Positions 1 through 10,333 of a DNA stretch of 48,619 nt are shown one piece after another. The notes beneath the pieces were generated by a model. That model was not told the DNA's origin. It saw only the letters and a list, made by a program, of their open reading frames with translations, and ran no database searches. Source of the stretch: Anaerobacillus alkaliphilus (GTDB taxonomy: Bacteria; Bacillota; Bacilli; Bacillales; Anaerobacillaceae); NCBI RefSeq assembly GCF_004116265.1, contig NZ_QOUX01000036.1:1-48619 (forward strand), given 5' to 3'. The translations under genes and the position numbers were made by a program. Numbering within the stretch: position 1 is the first letter of the stretch; every line of letters begins with the position of its first letter.

Positions 1-11
1 AATTGAATAAA

Positions 12-127
<116 letters not shown>

Positions 128-130
128 GAT

Positions 131-163
131 AAAAAAACACATCCATTACGGATGTGTTTTTTT
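131..163 (+). terminator. rRNA operon terminator
   Basis: A perfect stem ACACATCC/GGATGTGT with loop ATTAC is flanked by A7 and T7. It lies four bases after the 5S gene and ends the rRNA operon. Confidence 0.9.
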
Positions 164-209
164 ATGTCTATTGAAGAATTTAAACATCAAAAGGACAGAC
201 GGTTTCCCC

Positions 210-238
210 AAAAAAAATAGACTCTATCTAAAGAGTCT
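210..238 (-). terminator. gin terminator
   Basis: On the minus strand, directly after the gin stop codon, AGACTCT pairs with AGAGTCT around a short loop and is followed by a U-run (A-run at 211-217 on the plus strand). It separates gin from the convergent rRNA operon. Confidence 0.75.
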
Positions 239-239
239 G

Positions 240-434
240 TTAGGAAATATTTAATAAAGAGTGCTTTAGTTTTCTTAATTTTTGTAAATAGTACTTATAA
301 AATTCATCGCTTACATCGGAATTTACAATTTCACGTTCACAAGTTTCACAAATATAAATATCACAAATATGAATACCGGATTGACTCTTAAGTTCACATA
401 CGGAACATTTTTCAACGTTATGCCCTTCAGTCAT
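240..434 (-). CDS. gin: Sigma-G inhibitor Gin (CsfB)
   Basis: This 64-residue protein matches the Gin/CsfB family, a small zinc protein that binds sigma-G and holds it inactive in the forespore until engulfment is complete. It has the expected two CxxC pairs (C10/C13 and C29/C32), the IHICDIYICETCE block, and a C-terminal helix with the SDEFYKYYLQKL pattern. The ATG at 432-434 is preceded by a GGAGGTG site about 9 nt upstream. A weak forespore-type promoter may lie at 456-484 (GTATA, then GGAAATGAAT after 14 nt), one base short of ideal spacing. In B. subtilis csfB reads in the same direction as yaaO and tmk with xpaC and yaaN between; here it is flipped and those two genes are absent. Confidence 0.9.
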   Translation of the reverse strand: MTEGHNVEKCSVCELKSQSGIHICDIYICETCEREIVNSDVSDEFYKYYLQKLRKLKHSLLNIS

Positions 435-591
435 AAGTGTTCACCTCCATAGTTCATTCATTTCCAATGAAAGGTAAACTATACATAAAAAATTCTGATT
501 TTTTGAATATAATTACTTTTCATATATATATGCGACTATCCTTTTGATTGTGTATGTCTTTATTAATGTACAAAGGAACAATTATAAAAGG

Positions 592-620
592 TTCAGTTAA
601 TCGCTGTTTTTCGCTATAAT
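592..620 (+). promoter_or_regulatory. Possible sigma-A promoter for yaaO
   Basis: A consensus TATAAT lies at 615-620, about 40 bp upstream of the yaaO start. The -35 region (TTCAGT at 592-597) is poor, so this is a weak call. Confidence 0.35.
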
Positions 621-662
621 AATAAAACAGTGTTTTTTAATGAAGTGTATAGAGGTGAAACG

Positions 663-2093
663 ATGAACCAAAGTAAAAGACCGCTTTATGATGCTCTAGT
701 TTCATTTTCTAATGAAGCTCCAATATCTTTTCACGTGCCTGGTCATAAAAACGGTACAGTATTCTCGAATGATGCCCAGAGTTTATATCGTTCATTATTA
801 GCAATTGATGTTACTGAACTGAGTGGTCTAGACGATTTACATAACCCTACTGGTATAATAAAAGAAGCCGAAGATCTAGCTTGTAACTTGTTTAAATCGA
901 AACATTGCTTTTTCCTAGTTGGAGGTTCTACCGTCGGCAATCTAGCGATGATTATGGCAACATGCCACCAAGGTGATACAGTACTTGTCCAGAGGAATAG
1001 CCATAAATCGGTTCTTAACGGACTTAGATTAGCAAAGGTGAACCCTGTATTTATTGAGCCGAGCTTTGATCACAATGCTCAAGTAGCTACGTGTATAGAT
1101 GAAGCCAGTTTAATTGAAACAATTAAAAAATATCCTAACTCAAGGGCGTTAATCATCACAAGACCTAACTACTATGGATACACAAACCAAATTGATAGAG
1201 TAGTTCAAGTTGCCCACGAGCATAATATAGTAGTTCTTGTTGATGAGGCACATGGTGCTCATTTTGGACATCCATCTAACTTGCTGCCCAATTCGGCTAT
1301 ACATTATGGGGCTGATCTTGTTGTTCAATCAGCTCACAAAACGTTACCAGCGATGACGATGGGCTCATTTTTACACTTCAACAGTGGGATAGTAGATATA
1401 AATAAAGTAAGACATTATCTTCAGCTATTCCAATCGAGCAGTCCTTCATATCCATTGTTGGCTTCTCTAGATTTGGCTAGATACTTTTTGGCTGAGCTGT
1501 CTGAAACCGAATTGAAAGATACCTTAGCTTCCATTAAATTGTTTAAATCACATTTAAGTAATATCCCTCAACTAAAAGTAGTCGAGAATGCTGAATATGA
1601 CATGGACCCGCTAAAGGTAACGGTACAATCAAGCTGTGAGTTAAGTGGTTATCAACTACAAAAGCTGTTGGAGGAAGAAGCTATTTATACAGAATTAGCT
1701 GACCAGAACAATGTCCTCTTTGTTATGCCATTAATAATAAAAAATGACCTTCAGGGTGTCTGCCAAAGAATAAAGAACAAATTAAAAAATTTAGCTGTTG
1801 TAAATGCCAAAGCGAAAGTTACACCTAAAATTATTAATAAAACATCTAGCTTAGCATTAACCTACGAGGAAATGGAAGTACTTGAAGTGGAAACTGTTCG
1901 TTTAGAAAACTCAATTGGTAGAATTGTCTCAGAAGCAATCATTCCTTATCCACCAGGTATTCCATTATTAATAAGTGGTGAAAAAATTGAGAATAAGCAT
2001 ATAGATGAATTAATTGAATTAAAACAAGCTGGGGCCTATTTTCAAGGAACTAATATTTTTGACGAGGGTCTCAAGGTATTTAAATATAGATAA
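663..2093 (+). CDS. yaaO: Orn/Lys/Arg decarboxylase-family PLP enzyme YaaO
   Basis: A 476-residue fold-type I PLP enzyme of the Orn/Lys/Arg decarboxylase family, as in B. subtilis YaaO. The N-terminal PISFHVPGHKNG motif, the VDEAHGAHFGH segment and the PLP-lysine motif SAHKT (lysine about residue 226) are all present. The C-terminal domain carries the IPYPPGIPLL segment typical of this family. I chose ATG 663 because a good site, GAGGTGAAA, sits 5-11 nt before it; the 11 codons upstream in frame have no such site. The exact substrate (lysine, arginine or ornithine) cannot be read from sequence, and B. subtilis YaaO is only a putative decarboxylase. tmk follows 15 bp later, so the two are probably co-transcribed. 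Confidence 0.9.
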   Translation: MNQSKRPLYDALVSFSNEAPISFHVPGHKNGTVFSNDAQSLYRSLLAIDVTELSGLDDLHNPTGIIKEAEDLACNLFKSKHCFFLVGGSTVGNLAMIMATCHQGDTVLVQRNSHKSVLNGLRLAKVNPVFIEPSFDHNAQVATCIDEASLIETIKKYPNSRALIITRPNYYGYTNQIDRVVQVAHEHNIVVLVDEAHGAHFGHPSNLLPNSAIHYGADLVVQSAHKTLPAMTMGSFLHFNSGIVDINKVRHYLQLFQSSSPSYPLLASLDLARYFLAELSETELKDTLASIKLFKSHLSNIPQLKVVENAEYDMDPLKVTVQSSCELSGYQLQKLLEEEAIYTELADQNNVLFVMPLIIKNDLQGVCQRIKNKLKNLAVVNAKAKVTPKIINKTSSLALTYEEMEVLEVETVRLENSIGRIVSEAIIPYPPGIPLLISGEKIENKHIDELIELKQAGAYFQGTNIFDEGLKVFKYR

Positions 2094-2108
2094 AGTGGGG
2101 AAGACATA

Positions 2109-2741
2109 ATGAATGAGAAATTTATTACATTTGAAGGCGGAGAGGGAGCAGGGAAAACATCTGTAATTCAACAGTTATCTCAAATCCTTCAAGATGAAAA
2201 TGTAGACTTTATTACAACGAGAGAGCCTGGAGGCATTAAGATTTCGGAAAGTATTCGCCATATAATTTTGGATACGAATAACAAAGAGATGGATGGGAGA
2301 ACAGAGGCCCTACTATATGCTGCTGCGAGAAGACAACATTTAGTTGAGCGCGTCATTCCAGCATTAGAGCTAGGAAAGATCGTGTTATGTGATCGTTTTC
2401 TAGATAGTAGTTTAGTCTACCAGGGAATTGCTAGAAGACTTGGGTTAGAAGAGGTCTATGCCATTAATTCGTTTGCCATCGAAAATAGTTTACCAAAGCT
2501 TACTTTTTATTTTGATATAGAGCCAGAAAAGGGCCTTGCCAGGATTGCTCAAAATAAAGAACGAGAAATTAATCGCTTAGACCAGGAGAATCTGGAGTTT
2601 CACTATAAAGTTCGAGAAGGTTATCTGAAATTACTAGAAATGTTTCCAGAACGTATAATTAAGATTAATGCAGATCGACCGCTAGAGGAAGTTGTAGATG
2701 AAACGAAAGAAAAGCTATTCTCCTATTTAAACATCAAATAA
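2109..2741 (+). CDS. tmk: Thymidylate kinase
   Basis: Thymidylate kinase phosphorylates dTMP to dTDP in the cytoplasm, a required step in dTTP synthesis. The 210-residue protein has the P-loop GGEGAGKT at residues 10-17, the TREPGG motif near residue 38, and the DR motif with the substrate-binding stretch CDRFLDSSLVYQG near residue 95. The ARRQHL segment fits the family. Length is normal (about 210). It follows yaaO by 15 bp and is closed by a strong terminator, so it is the last gene of that unit. Confidence 0.97.
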   Translation: MNEKFITFEGGEGAGKTSVIQQLSQILQDENVDFITTREPGGIKISESIRHIILDTNNKEMDGRTEALLYAAARRQHLVERVIPALELGKIVLCDRFLDSSLVYQGIARRLGLEEVYAINSFAIENSLPKLTFYFDIEPEKGLARIAQNKEREINRLDQENLEFHYKVREGYLKLLEMFPERIIKINADRPLEEVVDETKEKLFSYLNIK

Positions 2742-2746
2742 ATTCT

Positions 2747-2774
2747 AGGTAGCCTTTTTGGAAGGTTACCTTTT
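2747..2774 (+). terminator. tmk terminator
   Basis: A ten-pair stem, AGGTAGCCTT/AAGGTTACCT with one G-U pair, is followed by a short U-run. It lies five bases after the tmk stop. Confidence 0.8.
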
Positions 2775-2810
2775 AAAATTTAAATAATACTTTAAACGTA
2801 AACCATTACT

Positions 2811-2839
2811 TAGGTTCTTCAATGGACATCTGTTATAAT
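2811..2839 (+). promoter_or_regulatory. Extended -10 promoter for the darA-holB-ricT-yabA unit
   Basis: TGTTATAAT at 2831-2839 is an extended -10 element (TGn followed by TATAAT). The -35 region is poor, which is common for extended -10 promoters. It lies between the tmk terminator and darA. Confidence 0.55.
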
Positions 2840-2897
2840 AGGATAAATAAAGGCTTTATTAATAAAGGTAGCGTAACTATATTCCTAAGGAGGTTAA

Positions 2898-3230
<333 letters not shown>

Positions 3231-3242
3231 GGTGGTAGAAGT

Positions 3243-4229
3243 ATGACATGGAACGAAATCTCTGAAACTCAAGAAAAAGTAGTGAAGATTATTAAGAACA
3301 GTATCAACAAGCAGCGACTTTCACATGCTTATTTATTCGATGGATCAAAGGGAACGGGGAAGAGAAGAGTCGCTTTACAACTTGCGAAAACATTTTTCTG
3401 TCAAAATGTTCAAGGATCTAATGCGTGTGAAAAATGTGCAGACTGTAAAAGAATACAATCAGGCAACCATCCAGATGTCCACATAATTCAACCTGAAGGC
3501 CAAACAATTAAAATAGAACAAATCCGCGACCTTAAAAAGGAATTTTCCTTTCGTGGTGTAGAATCAGTCAAGAAGTTCTATATCATAGAAGATGCCGAAA
3601 AAATGACAGTTAGTGCAGCTAATGGACTGTTGAAATTCTTAGAAGAACCTGATGGACAATCAATAGCAATCTTAACAACGACAGAGGTGCACCGAATTCT
3701 AAATACGATTCTTTCTAGAGTCCAAATTCTCTCTTTTGTTCCATTAACGCCAGAAAAACTAATTGAAAACCTCGAAAATAGTGGCATTGCTAAACCGCTT
3801 GCTAAGTTATTAGGGCAATTAACGAATGATCTGGAGGAAGCTTACCAGCTTTACCATGAGGATTGGATTGCACAAGCCCGTAACATAGTGATACAATTAG
3901 GTGAGGAAGTGTGTACAAGACCACATCAGGTTTTGCTCACTCTTCAAGAAACTTGGTTACCTCATTTTAAGGAGAGAGCCCAGTTGAATTTAGGTTTAGA
4001 CATCTTGTTACTTTGGTATCGCGATGTTCTTCGTACCTTGATAGCAACAGATGACCAACTTATTTTTGTTGATCAGATCGATAAATTAGAAAAACATGCA
4101 TTAAAGAGCTCACAGCAGAAGGTTAGCCAACATATGGCTAATATTCTAGAAGCAAAGAGACGATTAAGTGCAAATGTAAATCCTCAATTGTTGATGGAAC
4201 AATTAATGCTGAGGTTACAGGAGGGATAA
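3243..4229 (+). CDS. holB: DNA polymerase III delta-prime subunit
   Basis: Clamp-loader delta-prime subunit, part of the complex that loads the beta clamp onto DNA. The 328-residue protein has an N-terminal AAA+ fold with a degenerate P-loop (GSKGTGKRR), a four-cysteine zinc module (CQNVQGSNACEKCADCKR, about residues 56-73), and the ALSRVQIL-like segment where the SRC motif reads SRV. Loss of a strict Walker A is usual for this non-hydrolysing subunit. A C-terminal helical domain with LLLWYRDVLR follows. The start is supported by AAGGTGG upstream. ricT begins 6 bp after its stop. Confidence 0.93.
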   Translation: MTWNEISETQEKVVKIIKNSINKQRLSHAYLFDGSKGTGKRRVALQLAKTFFCQNVQGSNACEKCADCKRIQSGNHPDVHIIQPEGQTIKIEQIRDLKKEFSFRGVESVKKFYIIEDAEKMTVSAANGLLKFLEEPDGQSIAILTTTEVHRILNTILSRVQILSFVPLTPEKLIENLENSGIAKPLAKLLGQLTNDLEEAYQLYHEDWIAQARNIVIQLGEEVCTRPHQVLLTLQETWLPHFKERAQLNLGLDILLLWYRDVLRTLIATDDQLIFVDQIDKLEKHALKSSQQKVSQHMANILEAKRRLSANVNPQLLMEQLMLRLQEG

Positions 4230-4235
4230 TGTATA

Positions 4236-5069
4236 GTGCATCAGGTAGTCGGTGTAAGGTTTAAAAAAGCGGGAAAAATATATTATTTCTCCCCTGAAGA
4301 TATAGAGGTACAAAAAGGTGAGCTAGTCATCGTTGAGACAGCTAGAGGGATTGAGTATGGCAAGGTTGTCATTGGTAGAAAAGTTGTCGGAGATCAGGAT
4401 GTTGTTTTTCCTCTTAAAAAAGTTGTTCGAATTGCCAATGAAAAAGATCGTACAACAGTAGAAGAGAATAAAGCAGCGGCAAAAGAGGCTTTTGAAGTTT
4501 GCTTAGACAAAATCCAAGAACATAACTTAGATATGAAACTTGTAGACGTAGAGTACACGTTTGATCGAAACAAAGTTTTATTCTACTTTACAGCCGATGG
4601 ACGAATTGATTTTAGAGAACTAGTAAAAGATTTAGCAGCAATTTTTAGGACAAGGATTGAACTAAGACAAATAGGGGTTCGCGATGAAGCGAAAATGTTA
4701 GGTGGAATAGGTCCTTGTGGTAGAATCTTGTGCTGTTCTTCATTCCTAGGAGACTTTGAACCGGTTTCTATTAAAATGGCTAAAGACCAGAGTTTATCTC
4801 TTAATCCAACGAAGATTTCTGGGTTATGTGGACGATTAATGTGTTGTTTGAAATATGAGAACGACAATTATGAAACTGCAAAACAAGAACTTCCTGATAT
4901 CGGGAAGCCAATCGTTACCACTCACGGTAAGGGTCGTGTGATTGGTTTAAATATTCTAGAGCAACTTATACAAGTTGAACTAAACGATCAGCGAATTATG
5001 GAATTTACACTTGATGAGCTAATCAGTGAAGGAGCATTACCTACTCAAACCACAAATATTGAGGTGTAA
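4236..5069 (+). CDS. ricT: PSP1-domain protein RicT (YaaT)
   Basis: RicT/YaaT is a subunit of the RicAFT (Y) complex, which in B. subtilis works with RNase Y in mRNA maturation and supports sporulation, competence and biofilm. The 277-residue protein shows the PSP1 domain ([18 protein letters not shown], about residues 145-162) and the family's cysteine set: [16 protein letters not shown], consistent with iron-sulfur cluster binding reported for the complex. Start is GTG 4236: a GGAGGG site lies 10 nt upstream, and the ATG at 4229 is out of frame. It lies between holB and yabA, as in B. subtilis. Confidence 0.93.
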   Translation: MHQVVGVRFKKAGKIYYFSPEDIEVQKGELVIVETARGIEYGKVVIGRKVVGDQDVVFPLKKVVRIANEKDRTTVEENKAAAKEAFEVCLDKIQEHNLDMKLVDVEYTFDRNKVLFYFTADGRIDFRELVKDLAAIFRTRIELRQIGVRDEAKMLGGIGPCGRILCCSSFLGDFEPVSIKMAKDQSLSLNPTKISGLCGRLMCCLKYENDNYETAKQELPDIGKPIVTTHGKGRVIGLNILEQLIQVELNDQRIMEFTLDELISEGALPTQTTNIEV

Positions 5070-5076
5070 AGTAAAC

Positions 5077-5427
5077 GTGGATAAAAAAGGGGTCTTTTCA
5101 CGAGTAAGTCTTATGGAAGAAAAGATAGGTGGCCTTTATCGTGAATTAGGGGAGTTAAAGGAACATTTAGCCCTCCTCTTAGAAGAGAATCAACATCTTA
5201 AGATTGAAAACGACCATCTACGTTCTCGGATCGAAAAAGCATCTGATCAGAAGCAAGAAGAAGTAAAAGAAAAAAAGGTAGACAATGAAAAAGTTGATAT
5301 TGGGGAAGGTTATGATAACTTAGCCAGACTATATCAAGAAGGGTTTCACATTTGTAACCTTCATTATGGGAGTATTCGTAAAGAGGGAGACTGTCTTTTT
5401 TGCTTGTCGTTCTTAAATAAAAAGTAA
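5077..5427 (+). CDS. yabA: Replication initiation control protein YabA
   Basis: YabA bridges DnaA and the beta clamp DnaN and restrains over-initiation of replication. The 116-residue protein has a leucine-rich N-terminal coiled coil (about residues 10-65), a charged linker, and the family C-terminal zinc module [21 protein letters not shown] with C93, H96, C106 and C109. I chose GTG 5077 because it gives the usual VDKK/MDKK N terminus and lies 10 nt after a GAGGTG site that overlaps the ricT stop. The longer frame from 5026 overlaps ricT and has no such site. A terminator follows. Confidence 0.92.
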   Translation: MDKKGVFSRVSLMEEKIGGLYRELGELKEHLALLLEENQHLKIENDHLRSRIEKASDQKQEEVKEKKVDNEKVDIGEGYDNLARLYQEGFHICNLHYGSIRKEGDCLFCLSFLNKK

Positions 5428-5434
5428 TGATTAG

Positions 5435-5462
5435 GAGGTGGATATATCCCACCTCTTTTTTT
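5435..5462 (+). terminator. yabA terminator
   Basis: The stem GAGGTGG/CCACCTC with a seven-base loop is followed by T7. It closes the darA-yabA unit. Confidence 0.85.
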
Positions 5463-5471
5463 GTGCTTAAT

Positions 5472-5500
5472 GGAAACTACTACCCGTGATTTGATATAAT
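5472..5500 (+). promoter_or_regulatory. Extended -10 promoter for trmN6-rsmI
   Basis: TGATATAAT at 5492-5500 is an extended -10 element. The -35 region (GGAAAC) is weak. It lies between the yabA terminator and trmN6. Confidence 0.45.
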
Positions 5501-5535
5501 CAAGTTTATTAATGATACGAGGAGATTAGCAAACA

Positions 5536-6273
5536 ATGGTTAAAATCGAGCAAGATGAACGGATAGATCATTTACCTAATGAAAAATTGAAAATTATTCA
5601 AAGCCCAGATGTTTTTTCTTTCTCAATGGATGCAGTTTTTCTAGCCAAGTTCTGTTATGTACCAATTCAAAAAGGTGATATTGTTGATCTGTGTACGGGA
5701 AATGGTGTTATACCATTACTACTCAGCGAACGAAGCAAAGCAAAGATCACTGGAGTCGAAATACAAGAACGCTTATTTCATATGGCAGTGAGAAGTACAG
5801 AGATGAATGAGCTGAGTGAACAAATTACGTTCCTTCATGGCGATATTAAGAATGCTCCTACGAGCCTGGGTAAAGGTAAATTTGATCTAGTAACTTGTAA
5901 TCCGCCGTATTTTAAAACGGTAACAGAGAAAGAATGGAATGAGAATAAACATTTTGCGATCGCTAGACATGAAATCTACTGTGACTTGGATGATGTTCTT
6001 CGTGTTAGTGGTGATCTTGTTAAAGAAAGAGGAAAGGTCGCCATTGTTCATCGTCCTGACCGTTTAATTGATATCATTACTTCTATGAAAAAATATCAAA
6101 TCGAGCCAAAACGAATTCAATTTGTTCACCCTAAGAAAGAACGTGAAGCGAATATATTATTAGTAGAAGGTATAAAAAACGGTAAGTCAGGGATAAAAAT
6201 TTTACAACCACTATTCGTATATCATGATGATAATACATACACCGAAGAGTTTAAAAACATTTATTTTTCATAG
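5536..6273 (+). CDS. trmN6: tRNA1(Val) (adenine37-N6)-methyltransferase, TrmN6/YabB family
   Basis: A 245-residue SAM-dependent N6-adenine methyltransferase matching YabB/TrmN6, which modifies A37 of a tRNA(Val). SAM motif I is [15 protein letters not shown] (about residues 50-64) and the catalytic NPPY motif is at residues 122-125. The N-terminal [19 protein letters not shown] segment is typical of this family. The GAGGAGATTAG site supports ATG 5536. In B. subtilis the GIY-YIG gene yazA lies between this gene and rsmI; here only 24 bp separate them. The target tRNA is inferred from the family. Confidence 0.88.
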   Translation: MVKIEQDERIDHLPNEKLKIIQSPDVFSFSMDAVFLAKFCYVPIQKGDIVDLCTGNGVIPLLLSERSKAKITGVEIQERLFHMAVRSTEMNELSEQITFLHGDIKNAPTSLGKGKFDLVTCNPPYFKTVTEKEWNENKHFAIARHEIYCDLDDVLRVSGDLVKERGKVAIVHRPDRLIDIITSMKKYQIEPKRIQFVHPKKEREANILLVEGIKNGKSGIKILQPLFVYHDDNTYTEEFKNIYFS

Positions 6274-6297
6274 TCTTGAAGGAGGTTATATACACTG

Positions 6298-7170
6298 ATG
6301 TGGATTCAAAAAAGTTTTCACAATGAAGAAGCAGGGGCATTATATTTAGTGCCAACACCAATAGGAAATTTAGAGGATATTACATACCGAGCGTTACAGG
6401 TTTTAAAAACAGTAGACATAATTGCAGCCGAAGATACAAGACAAACGAAGAAGCTTTGTAACCATTTTGAGATAACCACCAAACTTGTTAGCTATCATGA
6501 TCATAATAAGCAATCTAGCGGCTCAAGACTAGTAGAAGAGATACAGACTGGTAAAAAGGTGGCTTTAGTAAGCGATGCTGGAATGCCAGCTATCTCTGAT
6601 CCTGGGTATGAGCTGGTTGTTAGTTGTATTCAAGAAAATATACCAGTGATCCCATTACCAGGTGCAAATGCAGCTTTACCTGCCCTGGTTGCTTCTGGAT
6701 TCCCAACAGAAAATTTTTATTTTTACGGGTTCTTAAATAGGCAAAAAAAAGATAAGAAAAAGCAATTAGACACATTGAAAAATATCCAATGCCCAATTAT
6801 TTTTTATGAATCACCACATCGTTTAAAAGAAACGTTACAGACGATCCTTGAGCAATTAGGAGATCGAAAAATTTCAGTCTGCCGTGAACTTACGAAGAAA
6901 TTTGAAGAATTTATTAGAGGACACGTCAGTGAAGTAATTGACCACTATACGAAGGAAGACCCAAGAGGTGAATACTGTCTTATCTTAGAAGGGGCAGCTG
7001 ATGAGGCGATTGTAAATGATGATATTTGGTGGACGGATCTTACGATAGAGCAACATATTGAACATTACATTGCAATCCAACTTTCGTCAAAGGAAGCGAT
7101 AAAACAGGTGGCAAAAGACAGAAACCTACAGAAGCGAGAAGTATATCAAGTGTATCATAACGAAAAATAA
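6298..7170 (+). CDS. rsmI: 16S rRNA (cytidine1402-2'-O)-methyltransferase
   Basis: RsmI adds the 2'-O-methyl group to C1402 in the decoding centre of 16S rRNA. The 290-residue protein belongs to the tetrapyrrole-methylase fold: LYLVPTPIGNLEDITYRAL near the N terminus, AEDTRQTKKL, SDAGMPAISDPG and PLPGANAALPALVASGFP motifs in order, and a C-terminal GEYCLILEG strand followed by a helical tail. AAGGAGG lies about 12 nt before ATG 6298. It is the last gene before a bidirectional terminator facing abrB. Confidence 0.95.
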   Translation: MWIQKSFHNEEAGALYLVPTPIGNLEDITYRALQVLKTVDIIAAEDTRQTKKLCNHFEITTKLVSYHDHNKQSSGSRLVEEIQTGKKVALVSDAGMPAISDPGYELVVSCIQENIPVIPLPGANAALPALVASGFPTENFYFYGFLNRQKKDKKKQLDTLKNIQCPIIFYESPHRLKETLQTILEQLGDRKISVCRELTKKFEEFIRGHVSEVIDHYTKEDPRGEYCLILEGAADEAIVNDDIWWTDLTIEQHIEHYIAIQLSSKEAIKQVAKDRNLQKREVYQVYHNEK

Positions 7171-7199
7171 GGCTGACATATAATGTCAGCCTGTTTTTT
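7170..7199. terminator. Bidirectional terminator between rsmI and abrB
   Basis: The perfect stem GGCTGACAT/ATGTCAGCC with loop ATA has a T-rich tract on the plus side and an A-rich tract on its left. It can therefore end both rsmI and the convergent abrB transcript. Confidence 0.85.
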
Positions 7200-7205
7200 A
7201 TAATA

Positions 7206-7493
7206 TTATTTTACTGTTTTTTCAACGAAGTTTTGAAGTTCAGCAATAATTTCTTTAGCACCGCTTGGACTTAAGATGATTTTACCGCCAGCTAATGATA
7301 AGTTATCGTCATTTACTTCGCCAGTTACTTGGCAAGTCATGTTTGGCTTATATTTTTTTAAGATGATGCGATCGCTATCAACGTAAATTTCTAAAGCATC
7401 CTTTTCTGCAATATCAAGTGTACGGCGAAGCTCGATTGGAATAACCACGCGTCCTAACTCATCAACTTTACGAACAATTCCTGTAGATTTCAT
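7206..7493 (-). CDS. abrB: Transition-state regulator AbrB
   Basis: AbrB is a DNA-binding repressor of many post-exponential genes. The 95-residue protein has the swapped-hairpin N-terminal domain (GIVRKVDELGRVVIPIELRRTL, about residues 5-26) with the DNA-contact arginines, and the C-terminal multimerisation domain containing GKIILSPSGAKEIIAELQNF. AGGAGGAGAAAATAA precedes the ATG. It stands alone, convergent with rsmI and divergent from metG, as in B. subtilis. Its upstream region holds a sigma-A promoter and tandem Spo0A boxes, indicating the same Spo0A~P repression. spoVG, a classic AbrB target, is also in this window. Confidence 0.97.
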   Translation of the reverse strand: MKSTGIVRKVDELGRVVIPIELRRTLDIAEKDALEIYVDSDRIILKKYKPNMTCQVTGEVNDDNLSLAGGKIILSPSGAKEIIAELQNFVEKTVK

Positions 7494-7535
7494 TTATTTT
7501 CTCCTCCTGAGTGATTGTTTTTTATCTATCGTCAA

Positions 7536-7552
7536 TTCTTCATTTTTCGACA
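7536..7552 (-). promoter_or_regulatory. Tandem Spo0A boxes downstream of the abrB promoter
   Basis: On the minus strand TGTCGAA (7546-7552) is followed exactly 10 bp later by TGAAGAA (7536-7542), one mismatch from TGACGAA. Both lie just downstream of the predicted abrB start site. This is the same arrangement as in B. subtilis, where Spo0A~P represses abrB from two 0A boxes one helical turn apart. Confidence 0.65.
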
Positions 7553-7569
7553 TTTTTCTCTGTAAATTA

Positions 7570-7598
7570 AGAATACCAGCGTTTCCAAAAGAAGTCAA
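7570..7598 (-). promoter_or_regulatory. Sigma-A promoter of abrB
   Basis: On the minus strand TTGACT (7593-7598), a 17-bp spacer and TATTCT (7570-7575) form a good sigma-A promoter about 70 bp upstream of the abrB start codon. Confidence 0.7.
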
Positions 7599-7766
7599 TT
7601 AGTATTCTTCAATTTTTTACTAGTTTTGTAGATTTATTAAATTTATACAACCGTCAAGCTAGTCATACCAACAAATTTCTTCATTTGACATATTTTTGAA
7701 CATTGGTTTTTAATTTAAAAATTTTACAATTATTAGTCAATTTAAGTGTAAATAACCAGTTGTTAT

Positions 7767-7808
7767 TTCGACAAAACTAAAAGTTATAACTAGCTAAAAT
7801 TCGACAAA
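7767..7808 (-). promoter_or_regulatory. Two consensus Spo0A boxes between abrB and metG
   Basis: TTTGTCGAA, the full 0A-box consensus, occurs on the minus strand at 7767-7775 and again at 7800-7808, 33 bp apart. The second ends 36 bp before the -35 element of the metG promoter. Function is inferred only from the motif. Confidence 0.45.
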
Positions 7809-7844
7809 TTTTGCAGCTATGAAAAACTAACTATTTGGGTAAAC

Positions 7845-7873
7845 TTGACATGAGTAATAACATTAGGTATATT
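7845..7873 (+). promoter_or_regulatory. Sigma-A promoter of the metG T-box leader
   Basis: TTGACA (7845-7850), a 17-bp spacer and TATATT (7868-7873) predict a start near 7880, about 380 nt upstream of metG, leaving room for the full T-box leader. Confidence 0.75.
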
Positions 7874-7934
7874 TTTGCCAAAGAGTTTGAAGAAAGTATG
7901 AAGAAACACTCATATAATAAATAATAATTATTCC

Positions 7935-8220
7935 TGTGAAAAGATAAGTAAAAAGGAAATCCTATCTATGGTTATAAAAACTATAGGCAGAGAGCCAGGG
8001 GAGCTGAAAACTGGTATAGGTGGAACTTTTGAAAATGGTCTTGGAGGATTTGCCTTCGAGCAAGCTTTGGCTAGTAAGGGGGCAACGTGGATCAAGCGTT
8101 AATTGGTTAAGTTGCAATTGAGTAACTTACTGAGCCTTGTCATCGTGAGATACAAGGGAATTTGGGTGGTAACACGTGAGAAGATAACTCTCGTCCCTTT
8201 TTTAGGGTGAGGGTTTTTTT
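7935..8220 (+). promoter_or_regulatory. T-box riboswitch, methionine-type, upstream of metG
   Basis: All T-box landmarks are present. Stem I closes AAATCC (7957-7962) with GGATTT (8046-8051) and contains the AGAGAGCCAGGGGAGC and GAAAACTGG segments. The likely specifier codon is AUG at 8035-8037. The T-box sequence GGGTGGTAACACG is at 8164-8176; its UGGU complements an ACCA end, fitting the A73 discriminator of tRNA(Met). A terminator stem, CTCTC..CCCT with AGGG.GAGGG, ends in T7 (8187-8220). Uncharged tRNA(Met) should favour antitermination and raise MetRS. Confidence 0.92.
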
Positions 8221-8245
8221 GTATGGAAAATAGTCGATTATTTAA

Positions 8246-10216
<1,971 letters not shown>

Positions 10217-10315
10217 CAATTATGAATTGACAATGATGAATTATGAATTGGTTTAGGTTCTGCTTCGAAGCAATACCCTGACTAATTAATAATTCAAAAT
10301 TCATAATTGACAATT
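10217..10315 (+). repeat. Palindromic AT-rich repeat, copy A (GCTTCGAAGC centre)
   Basis: Imperfect inverted arms built from AATTATGAATTG-like units flank a GCTTCGAAGC centre at 10262-10271. The element begins at the metG stop codon and ends one base before the A-rich GGAG ribosome-binding site of yabD. It belongs to the same family as copies B, C and D at 12614, 38060 and 39904. Confidence 0.8.
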
Positions 10316-10333
10316 AAAAAGGAGTTTTAAAAA

